A program made the position numbers and the translations under genes. A stretch of 36,866 nt of DNA from Streptomyces sp. MA5143a (lineage in GTDB: Bacteria > Actinomycetota > Actinomycetes > Streptomycetales > Streptomycetaceae), in contig NZ_OLMK01000123.1 in the NCBI RefSeq assembly GCF_900290235.1, positions 1 through 36,866 of the forward strand, in the 5' to 3' direction. Below, piece by piece: positions 16,299 through 22,919 of this stretch (position 1 is the first letter of the stretch; every line of letters begins with the position of its first letter). The notes under the pieces were generated by a model that searched no databases, was not told where the DNA came from, and saw only the letters and a list, made by a program, of their open reading frames with translations.

Positions 16299-17066
16299 TC
16301 AGGCAGGGGTGCGGGTGGCCGGGGTCCAGCGGCCGAGGACGGGCTCGGTCAGGGTGCGGGCCGTCCGGCAGAGGGTCTGGCCGTGGCGGTCGAAGAGGGT
16401 GTCGCGGTCGTCGAAGTGGCCGAGGTCCGCGACGAGTTGGGCGGACAGGTCGCAGGAGACCCCGTCGGCGGCACAGGTGCTCACCTGGGCCGGGGAACCG
16501 CCGTCCCAGTCGATGCCGGTGCGGGCCACCGCGTCGAAGAGGGTCTCCCCGCCGTCGTTGGCGTAGTGGCGGCCCGCGGCGGGCCCCGTGAACAGCTCGC
16601 CGATCGGCAGCCACGCGCCGTCGATCCGGAACTCCGGCCAGGCCAGCAGGACCTGCGCCGGCACGAACGGCTTCAGCCGCGGGAAGCGCGGATACCAGAA
16701 CGCGCCGTCCACGAGCAGCCCGCGGACCCGCGTCCGCACCCGGACGGCACGGGCGACCGCCTCCAGCGCCGCCATCCGCTGACTGCACGAGCCGCGCCCC
16801 AGCCGCAGCGTCCGGGACACCCGGCGCCGGTCCTCGACCGAGTACACGGGCCGCACGTCCCGCGCGACGATCCGGTGCGCGGCGCGCAGCGCCTCCAGCG
16901 GGGTCGCCTCGCTCACCACCCGGCCCGCGATCGCCCGTACCAGCGGGTCGTCGTGGTCCAGGATGGGCGTGGCCCGCGTGGATCCGCGGACGTCGTCCCC
17001 GCCCCGTACCGCCGCACCGGCCCGCCTGTCCCGCGCGCCGTACGCCATGAGCAACCGACTGGTCAT
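16299..17066 (-). CDS. Transglutaminase-like domain protein
   Basis: Cytoplasmic protein of 255 aa. The papain-like transglutaminase core is suggested by the nucleophile block GSCSQRMAALEAVARAVRVRTRVRGLLVDG, whose first cysteine is where the catalytic Cys would be. Later comes VLLAWPEFRIDGAWLPIGELF, which lines up with the usual 'HAW-E-Y--G-W-P-D' block. In this alignment the catalytic His is replaced by Leu and the final Asp/Glu is shifted, so activity is doubtful. The rest contains several cysteines (QVSTCAADGVSCDLS) of unknown meaning. ATG 17066 follows GGGGGACGGAC. Substrate unknown; no signal peptide. It faces the preceding short ORF convergently. Confidence 0.75.
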   Translation of the reverse strand: MTSRLLMAYGARDRRAGAAVRGGDDVRGSTRATPILDHDDPLVRAIAGRVVSEATPLEALRAAHRIVARDVRPVYSVEDRRRVSRTLRLGRGSCSQRMAALEAVARAVRVRTRVRGLLVDGAFWYPRFPRLKPFVPAQVLLAWPEFRIDGAWLPIGELFTGPAAGRHYANDGGETLFDAVARTGIDWDGGSPAQVSTCAADGVSCDLSAQLVADLGHFDDRDTLFDRHGQTLCRTARTLTEPVLGRWTPATRTPA

Positions 17067-17462
17067 GTCCGTCCCCCGTTTCCCCGTGTGTCCCGCTGCT
17101 CCCCGCACGGGCCCCCGCCCGTACCCGGCGTGCGCCCTCCGTCCATCCTCACACGGGGGCGTCCGAGGCCGCGCCGTCCCCCTCCTCGGGGAGCGGGTGT
17201 TCCGCTCGACCCCGGGGCCCTGCCTCGGCGACGCGCTTTCGTAGTACTTCCCGCGACCCCATTGCGGCGGTGCAAATATGCCGACTACGGTCATTCCTGC
17301 GCTCACGGAGAGTGCTCAACTGATGTACAAAGCGCAACCGTTCAGCAATCAACCCCTGAGTACCGCCAGTTGAAAGCGCCCCGGGCCGTCGACACCCGAA
17401 GAGGAGCCAGACGCGGTAGGGACCCACCCCATCCCTTCTCGTCGCAATGGAGTTGGTCAGCC
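17067..17462. other. Intergenic region of about 400 bp, divergent genes
   Basis: Upstream region of both the transglutaminase-like gene and the RsbW-like gene. The middle (about 17260-17380) is clearly less GC-rich than the surroundings (ATGTACAAAGCGCAACC and similar), as expected for promoters, but I cannot place -35/-10 boxes with confidence. A strong purine tract, GAAGAGGAG (about 17398-17406), has no start codon at a usable distance. Confidence 0.4.
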
Positions 17463-17954
17463 ATGCCCGATACCGCCCCCAACCTCCCCGCCGTCCCCTC
17501 CCCCCGCACCCCGTCCCCCACGCCCTGGGTCTCACCCACGGCGACGACCTACACCCTGTTCTGTCCGCCCCTGGAAACCTCCCCCCTCATCGCCCGCGAC
17601 TTCGTCGCCACGGTGCTGCGCGCCCTCGGCCTGGACGACCTCGTCGACGCGGCCGCGCTGTGCACCTCCGAACTGGTCACGAACGCGTGTGTGCACGCCA
17701 AAGGCGGAGGATCGGTTCTGTGGCTGGCGGTGGAGACCTGGCGGGTCCGGGTGATCGTCTACGACGGTGACGAGAGCCCTCCGGTCATGCGGGACCTGAC
17801 CCCCGAGGGGTGGGAGGAGGGCGGCCGGGGCCTCTACCTGGTGGACGCCCTCACCGAGGGCCACTGGGGAACGGCCGCCGCCCTCCCCTACGGCGGCGGC
17901 CTGGTCCACCCCGACGGCAAGGCGGTCTGGTTCGACCTGGCGGCGCGAGCGTAG
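17463..17954 (+). CDS. RsbW-like ATP-binding (HATPase_c_2) regulatory protein
   Basis: Protein of 163 aa with a GHKL ATPase fold. The N box is ALCTSELVTNACVHAKGG. A VIVYDGDESPP strand corresponds to the G1 region, and the GGRGLYLVDAL block to the G2 region. This is the stand-alone anti-sigma/serine kinase-like type present in dozens of copies in Streptomyces; partners are usually anti-sigma antagonists or sigma factors. None is encoded next to it, so its partner is unknown. The Pro/Thr-rich N-terminus (about 30 residues) is probably disordered. ATG 17463 has GGAG 10 nt upstream. Confidence 0.88.
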   Translation: MPDTAPNLPAVPSPRTPSPTPWVSPTATTYTLFCPPLETSPLIARDFVATVLRALGLDDLVDAAALCTSELVTNACVHAKGGGSVLWLAVETWRVRVIVYDGDESPPVMRDLTPEGWEEGGRGLYLVDALTEGHWGTAAALPYGGGLVHPDGKAVWFDLAARA

Positions 17955-17978
17955 ACCCGCCGTGCGGCCGTTGAGACC

Positions 17979-18374
17979 TCAGGCCCGGTCGATGTGGACG
18001 TTCGTGGACTTCACGCGGGCGGTGGCCTCCATCCCGACCTCCAGGCCCAGCTCCTCGACGGCCTCCCGTGTCAGGAGCGAGACCAGACGGTGGGGCCCGG
18101 CCTGGATCTCCACCTGCGCGGCCACATCGCCGAGCTTGACGGCGGTGACGATGCCGGGGAACGCGTTGCGGGCGGAGGTGTACGGGACGTCGTCCTCGGC
18201 GGTGGCGTCCGCGGCCAGCTCCACGGAGAACGCGGCGAGGTCCCGGCCGTCGATGAGCCGACGCCCGCTGTCGTCGCGCCGGGTCGCCACCCGGCCCGCG
18301 TCCGCCCACCGTCGCGCGGTGTCCGGGCTCACCCCGAGCAACCGCGCTGCCTGACCGATCGTGTAGGACTGCAT
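17979..18374 (-). CDS. HTH-TOBE (molybdopterin-binding type) protein
   Basis: Protein of 131 aa. An N-terminal excisionase/MerR-like helix-turn-helix (YTIGQAARLLGVSPDTARRWADAGRV) is followed by a C-terminal TOBE/Mop domain (SARNAFPGIVTAVKLGDVAAQVEIQAGPHRLVSLLTREAVEELGLEVGMEATARVKSTNVHID). The domain pair is typical of actinobacterial proteins thought to bind molybdate or a related oxyanion and DNA. No molybdate transporter lies nearby in the window. Just before the ATG at 18374 there is no Shine-Dalgarno but a TATCTT hexamer 6 nt away, which suggests a leaderless transcript. Confidence 0.9.
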   Translation of the reverse strand: MQSYTIGQAARLLGVSPDTARRWADAGRVATRRDDSGRRLIDGRDLAAFSVELAADATAEDDVPYTSARNAFPGIVTAVKLGDVAAQVEIQAGPHRLVSLLTREAVEELGLEVGMEATARVKSTNVHIDRA

Positions 18375-18380
18375 GGGGTC

Positions 18381-18386
18381 AAGATA
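18381..18386 (-). promoter_or_regulatory. Candidate -10 box for a leaderless TOBE transcript
   Basis: On the minus strand TATCTT-GACCCC-ATG places a TAnnnT-type -10 box at the distance expected when transcription starts at the A of ATG. No clear -35 is visible (GAGCGC at a 17-nt spacer). Confidence 0.4.
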
Positions 18387-18394
18387 GGCGCCGG

Positions 18395-19654
18395 TCAGGG
18401 CAGGCGCTCAGGCGCCGTGACCGACGCGAGTACGGCGGCTCGCAACCGCCACAGGAAGGGCCGCCGTATCCGCAGCCCGGCCGAGCGCAGGGCCAGAACC
18501 TCCCTGAAGGGGCGCCGCCTGCACCTGCGGGCCAGGATGCCCAACGCGTCGGACTCGTCCCTCTCCCGGCACGCCTTGACGAACCGCCTGAGTTCGTCGA
18601 AGGGGGCGTGCGCGGCGATGACGGGGACGAATTCCTCGACCCTTTTGCCGTTGATGTAGGTGCTGCGCCAGGTACGGAATTTTTCTGTCTGCCACACCCG
18701 GTAGAGGGTGACCCCGTCGCAGTACAGGGACGCGTAGACGAGCAACCGTTTCGCGTCGAGTCGGCGGTTCTCCTCACGGAACGCCTGCCAGAGATCCGGC
18801 ACCAGGTCGGGTGTGCCCTCGCAGACCCGGCGCAGCGCCTGATCCGCCTCCTCGTCGCGGTCCTCGTCGCGCAGTCGCTCCACCAGGGCGACGAGTTCCT
18901 TGACGTGGACGGCGGGATCGGGCGCGTGTTCCGGGGTCTTTGGCGGCTCGGGGGATCCGTACCGGACGATCTCGCGGGCCGTCTCCTCCGCCATGTCGGC
19001 GAGATGGCGGGCCTCGTGGTCGTGCAGCCGCAGCAGCGCCTCGTGCTGCCGGATCCGCTCCTCCAGTTCGACGATCCGCCGACGGGCGGCGTCGCGCTCC
19101 GCCGTGATCTCGCCGAGCTCGCGTGCGTGGTCGCCGGCGGCGGTGACCAGCCGGTCGAGGGCCTCCTCGGCCCGGCGGCGCAGGGTCCGCTCCTGCTCCA
19201 GCTCCTCCCGCAGGGCGCGGAGTTCGGCGGCGGTCCGCACCCGCAGTCGCTCCAGCCGCTCCCGCGCCTCGGCCAGGTCGAACTCCCGTACGCGCAACGG
19301 CTTGGTGTCCCGTTCGGCGTCGAGTACGGCGTACAGGAGCCGTTGGGTCTCCTTGACGGCCTCCGGCGCGGGCTCGCCACCCCCGGCGGTCTCGCACAGC
19401 CGGTGCAACACCGTCACCTGGGCGCGGCTGGGCACCTCGTGGCCGTTGAGGAACTTCGACAGGCGTGAGGCGCTGAGGGTGACGCCCTCCGCCGAGAGCC
19501 GTTCCACCAGCTCCTCGTTGGTCAGGCCGGACGCCTCACGCAACCTGCGCAGGCGCGCAACCAGGGCGCGGCGGGGGCCTTCGGGCAGACGGTCCAGGAC
19601 GGCGAGCCCGTCGGGGCCCCGCTTCGCCCGCCCCGCGTTCAGCTCGCGGACCAC
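18395..19654 (-). CDS. XRE-type HTH protein with coiled coil and helical C-terminal domain
   Basis: Protein of about 419 aa. The N-terminal XRE helix-turn-helix reads LRRLREASGLTNEELVERLSAEGVTLSASRLSKFLNGHEVPS. After a short linker, an Arg/Glu-rich coiled coil of about 110 residues (ARERLERLRVRTAAELRALREELEQERTLRRRAEEAL...IRQHEALLRLHD) follows. The last about 170 residues are predominantly helical, of a repeat-like type (LVERLRDEDRDEEADQALRRVCEGTPDLVPDLWQAF..., FVKACRERDESDALGILAR), with no enzyme motif I recognise. GTG 19654 has GGGGG close upstream; ATG 19684 is an alternative. Divergent to a 53-aa membrane protein. Confidence 0.8.
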   Translation of the reverse strand: MVRELNAGRAKRGPDGLAVLDRLPEGPRRALVARLRRLREASGLTNEELVERLSAEGVTLSASRLSKFLNGHEVPSRAQVTVLHRLCETAGGGEPAPEAVKETQRLLYAVLDAERDTKPLRVREFDLAEARERLERLRVRTAAELRALREELEQERTLRRRAEEALDRLVTAAGDHARELGEITAERDAARRRIVELEERIRQHEALLRLHDHEARHLADMAEETAREIVRYGSPEPPKTPEHAPDPAVHVKELVALVERLRDEDRDEEADQALRRVCEGTPDLVPDLWQAFREENRRLDAKRLLVYASLYCDGVTLYRVWQTEKFRTWRSTYINGKRVEEFVPVIAAHAPFDELRRFVKACRERDESDALGILARRCRRRPFREVLALRSAGLRIRRPFLWRLRAAVLASVTAPERLP

Positions 19655-19784
19655 GCCACCCCCAAGTTTCCCCGTCGCGCACATGCGCCCGTCTCGCGCA
19701 TGTCCACCGGCGCCCTGACGCAACATCACCGTCGGCTGGTGAGCTGGGACTGTACTCAACGGCTTGCGAGGACCGGAGCGAAAC

Positions 19785-19946
19785 ATGGCATCACACCACT
19801 CGACCGAGCGTCCCACGACGCCCTTCATGGAGTTCCGCGCGGGAGGCGTGCACCTGGTGGTGCAGCGGCCGCCGTACCGACTGCTCAGCCTGCTCGGCAG
19901 CCTCGCCGGGGTGCTGGGAGGGGCGTACTGGTTCGGCGGGAGGTGA
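19785..19946 (+). CDS. Small membrane protein of 53 aa
   Basis: A polar N-terminus (MASHHSTERPTTPFMEFRAGG) is followed by VHLVVQRPPYRLLSLLGSLAGVLGGAYWFGGR, with one short hydrophobic segment near the C-terminus. ATG 19785 has GGAG 6 nt upstream (19775-19778). The gene is divergent from the XRE/coiled-coil gene with about 130 bp between starts. No family recognised beyond small streptomycete proteins; it could be a peptide controlled by the adjacent regulator. Confidence 0.6.
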   Translation: MASHHSTERPTTPFMEFRAGGVHLVVQRPPYRLLSLLGSLAGVLGGAYWFGGR

Positions 19947-19975
19947 CGGGAGGGGGAGGCCGGAGCCGACGGGGG

Positions 19976-20075
19976 TGCTGGGACTGGCGGCCGGCAAGGG
20001 GTGGGACCGGCGGACGGCAAGGGTGGTGGGACTGGCCGCTGGCCGGGGTCATGGGGCAGGCGGCCGACCGGAGGG
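19976..20075. repeat. Degenerate 23-27 bp G-rich tandem repeat
   Basis: About three to four imperfect units of the form (T)GGTGGGACTGGCGGCCGGCAAGGG begin near 19977, 20001, 20024 and 20049. They lie between the stop of the small membrane protein and the stop of the secreted protein at 20108. Non-coding; a smaller version of the array at 11.8-12.2 kb. Confidence 0.6.
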
Positions 20076-20107
20076 CTGGCCCCCGGCCGGCCGTCGTCCC
20101 GTTTCTG

Positions 20108-20800
20108 TCAGCCCTGGTCGGTGAGTTGGGCGCGGAAGCCGGGAGCGGTGCGCTGGATGTGCTGCTTCTTGTGGACGGGCTTGCCGAAGGACTTCACCTG
20201 CGGGATCGCGACCCAGAGGGTCTGCGCGTCGGAGCCCCTGACGACGACGCGGGGGTTGTCCTTGATGGCGATGGCCGCGTTGACGTTGGTGACCTCGGCC
20301 TTGCCGGTGATCTTCTTCGGCCCCTGCCCGGCGGTCGGGTAGCTGATGGTGAGCGTCTCGCTGGTGACCGGGATGCGGAAGATCTCCTGGGTCACGGTGA
20401 AGCTGACGGTCGTGGTGCGGTTCTTGTCCCTGCCGACCTTGGAGGTCGCCTGGGTGACGAACCGGACCTCCTTGTTGTACGGGTCGGTGATGCTGACCGG
20501 CTTGCCGATCGGGGCCGCCACCTTGCCGAGGAGCGCCTTGTGGATCCGGCGGTCCTGAAGGTCCTTCACGAAGACGGTCTGCTGCCCCCGGGTGAGTGCC
20601 AGGAACCTCTTCAGCGCCTTCCTCGCCTCCGGCGTGGACTGCGCCTTGAGGTACTTCGTGTACCCGGCGACGGTCAGCCGCGGCGCCATCGGCGCGACCG
20701 GACCCTGCTCCGACGCTTGCCCGGCGGGGGCGAGGACGGCGAGGCCGGCCACCGTGGCGACGGCGGCGGACGTCAGACGACCTGTGGTGGTGGTGAACAT
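20108..20800 (-). CDS. Secreted protein of unknown function
   Basis: Protein of 230 aa with a Sec signal peptide: a basic N-terminus (MFTTTTGRLTS), hydrophobic core AAVATVAGLAVLAP and a likely cleavage after AGQA or AGQAS. The mature protein has a helical Lys-rich first part (YTKYLKAQSTPEARKALKRFLALTRGQQTVFVKDLQD). A beta-rich second half follows (EVRFVTQATSKVG...TTTVSFTVTQEIFRIPVTSETLTISYPTAGQGPKKITGKAEVTNVNAAIAI), similar to an immunoglobulin-like or lipocalin-like beta domain. No cysteine, no enzyme motif. ATG 20800 has GGGAG 6 nt upstream. Inferred to be extracellular; no family recognised. Confidence 0.8.
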   Translation of the reverse strand: MFTTTTGRLTSAAVATVAGLAVLAPAGQASEQGPVAPMAPRLTVAGYTKYLKAQSTPEARKALKRFLALTRGQQTVFVKDLQDRRIHKALLGKVAAPIGKPVSITDPYNKEVRFVTQATSKVGRDKNRTTTVSFTVTQEIFRIPVTSETLTISYPTAGQGPKKITGKAEVTNVNAAIAIKDNPRVVVRGSDAQTLWVAIPQVKSFGKPVHKKQHIQRTAPGFRAQLTDQG

Positions 20801-21168
20801 GCGGGGCTCCCGTGACGCGTGGCTGTTGGCTGCGCCAACGACCCTACGAACCGCGGAACTTGGCCGAAATTGTCTCTCCAGCCACCACCCGAAAGGGCAC
20901 CTCCCGAAAGGCCACCCCGGAGGTACGGAACGGGAGGGCCGCCGGGCGGGTGGCCGGCCCTCGCGGCCTTTTCAGGGGACGGCCGTGAAAAGGCACGGCC
21001 AAGCGCCACGCCTCAGAAGGGCGTTGGAAATGGGAATGCGAGTCACATCGGATAGGCGCCGAACGGTGTTCGGCGGGTCGGACGCGCGCTGACCTGGCTT
21101 GACGGGCCGCGATGCCGCTCTCCGTCCCTCTTGTCGTCACTGTGACAGGGTTTCTTTTTCCGGACGTC
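20801..21168. other. Intergenic region with inverted repeats
   Basis: Between the divergent secreted-protein and arabinofuranosidase genes. Near 20825-20839, GTTGGC TGC GCCAAC is a 6-bp inverted repeat 25 nt upstream of the secreted-protein start. At 20966-20994, GCCTTTTCA and TGAAAAGGC (9-bp arms, 11-nt loop) form a hairpin not attached to any coding end. No gene is supported here. Confidence 0.5.
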
Positions 21169-21197
21169 TTGACACCCTTTTGCGGCGCCTATAGCGT
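21169..21197 (+). promoter_or_regulatory. Housekeeping-type promoter of the arabinofuranosidase gene
   Basis: TTGACA (21169-21174), a 17-nt spacer, then TAGCGT (21192-21197), close to the principal sigma factor consensus of Streptomyces (TTGACn, TAnnnT). The implied start near 21204 gives a leader of about 145 nt. Confidence 0.7.
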
Positions 21198-21216
21198 CTG
21201 GCCGAATTTCCAGACG
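21195..21216. promoter_or_regulatory. Operator-like inverted repeat over the transcription start
   Basis: CGTCTGG (21195-21201) and CCAGACG (21210-21216) flank an AT-rich 8-nt spacer and overlap the -10 box and predicted start point, a position suited to a repressor. A further imperfect palindrome TTCAAAATATCGAA follows at about 21220-21233. Confidence 0.55.
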
Positions 21217-21347
21217 GCATTCAAAATATCGAACAATGGCCATCAGTCGTCGTTCTGCGCACCCATCCGGCCCACGTGGCTGCCGCACCGGCGCGCCCGC
21301 GGCTGCGGCGAGGTTCACGAACCCGCAAGGAAAGACAGGAAACGCGC

Positions 21348-22802
21348 ATGCGCCCACTCCTCTCCCGACTGGCGACGATATTGGTCGCCGCCTGTCTGCT
21401 CTTCACGTCCCAAACCCTGACCACGCCGCAGCGGGCGGCCGCCGCCGAGCCGGGCTACCTGATGGTGCACTTCACCGGGGAGGGGGCGACCAACCAGCAG
21501 ATGTACCTTTCGCACAGCACGGACGGCCTGCACTGGAACGACCTCAACGGCGGCGGCATGGTCCTGCGCTCCACGGTCGGCACGACAGGCGTACGCGACC
21601 CCGCATTCGTGAGATCCCCCGACGGCAGCAAGTACTGGATCATCGCCACCGACCTGTGCATCTCCTGCGGGCAGAGCTGGAGCCAGTCCATCAACGACGG
21701 CAGCCGCAACCTCGTGGTGTGGGAGTCGACCGACCTGGTCACCTGGTCGAAGCCCTGGCTGCTGAACGTCGCCGGCGCGATCCCCGACGGGCGCAACGCG
21801 TGGGCGCCGGAGGCGATCTGGGACCCGGCCACCAACGACTACGTCCTGTACTGGGCGACGAACGTGCCCCAGAACGGTGCCACGAAGCACCGCATCTTCT
21901 ACGCCCGCACCAGCGACTTCCGCACCATCACCACCCCGCAGATCTACATCGACCGCCCCGGCACCCAGGAGATCATCGACACCCAGATCATCGAGGTCCC
22001 GCAGGGTGTCGGTAACTACCGTTACGTGCGGGCCTCCGGTGACGGGCAGATCACCCTCGAGGGCAGCAACTCCATCCTCGGCACCTGGACCAGGCTCGGC
22101 GACCTCACCGGCATCGGCCTCACCGGCACCCAGGGCACGGCCGGCAGCACAACGGTCGAGGGCCCGATGTGGATGAAGTTCAACGGCACCAACAAGTGGG
22201 CACTCTACGTCGACCAGTACGCCACCAACGGCGGCTACATGCCCGTCACCACGACCGACCCGTCCAACCCCGCCGCCTACCAAAGGCTCGCCTCGACCAG
22301 CTACAACATGGGCGGCACCAAGAAGCGCCACGGCTGGATCATGAACCTCACCGCCGCCGAGGAAAGCCGCGTACTCGCCCGCTGGCCCAACACCGCCGCC
22401 CAGCGACTGCAGTCCTACAACTTCCAGGACCGCTACGTACGCCACACCAACTTCGACGTCCGCATCGACCCGAACGTCAGCCCCGTCGACGACTCCCGCT
22501 TCCGCCTGCGCACCGGCCTCACCGGCACCGGCACCGTCTCCTTCGAGTCGGTGAACTTCCCCGGCTACTTCCTGCGGCACTCCAACTACGACTTCCAGCT
22601 CGCCTACAACGACGGCACCGCCCAGTTCGCCGCCGACGCCACCTTCAACAAGGTCGCCGGGCTCGCCGACCCGACCTGGTCGTCGTTCCAGTCCTACAAC
22701 CACCCGGACCATTACATCCGCCACTACGCCTACTACCTGAAGCTCGACCCGATCACCACCGCGACGGCACGCAGCGACGCCACCTTCAAGGTGACGAGCT
22801 GA
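21348..22802 (+). CDS. Secreted GH43 arabinofuranosidase with AbfB (CBM42) domain
   Basis: Exported glycoside hydrolase of 484 aa, probably an exo-acting alpha-L-arabinofuranosidase on arabinan or arabinoxylan side chains. Signal peptide at 1 to about 33 (MRPLLSRLATILVAACLLF, then ...QRAAAAEPG). A GH43 five-bladed beta-propeller runs from about 35 to 350, with blocks GVRDPAFVRSPDGSKYW, NAWAPEAIWDPATNDYVLYWA and TTVEGPMWMKF; the Glu of VEGP is the likely general acid. An AbfB/CBM42 beta-trefoil domain runs from about 355 to the end, with repeated 'LQSYNFQDRYVRH', 'FPGYFLRHSNYDF' and 'FQSYNHPDHYIRH' blocks. The domain order matches the characterised Araf43A of S. avermitilis. ATG 21348 has AGGA 7 nt upstream. 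Confidence 0.92.
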   Translation: MRPLLSRLATILVAACLLFTSQTLTTPQRAAAAEPGYLMVHFTGEGATNQQMYLSHSTDGLHWNDLNGGGMVLRSTVGTTGVRDPAFVRSPDGSKYWIIATDLCISCGQSWSQSINDGSRNLVVWESTDLVTWSKPWLLNVAGAIPDGRNAWAPEAIWDPATNDYVLYWATNVPQNGATKHRIFYARTSDFRTITTPQIYIDRPGTQEIIDTQIIEVPQGVGNYRYVRASGDGQITLEGSNSILGTWTRLGDLTGIGLTGTQGTAGSTTVEGPMWMKFNGTNKWALYVDQYATNGGYMPVTTTDPSNPAAYQRLASTSYNMGGTKKRHGWIMNLTAAEESRVLARWPNTAAQRLQSYNFQDRYVRHTNFDVRIDPNVSPVDDSRFRLRTGLTGTGTVSFESVNFPGYFLRHSNYDFQLAYNDGTAQFAADATFNKVAGLADPTWSSFQSYNHPDHYIRHYAYYLKLDPITTATARSDATFKVTS

Positions 22803-22859
22803 CCCGTGGATGAGACCCGACCCCGGGGGCGAAAGCCTCCGGGGCGGTCCAAGCCGACA

Positions 22860-22900
22860 GGAGGAGGCCCTCACCGGAACCACCGGTGAGGGCCTCCTCC
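22860..22900. terminator. 18-bp bidirectional terminator hairpin
   Basis: GGAGGAGGCCCTCACCGG (22860-22877) and its exact complement (22883-22900) enclose a 5-nt loop between the convergent stops at 22802 and 22920. Confidence 0.92.
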
Positions 22901-22919
22901 AGTCGCGCCCGGCTTCGGC

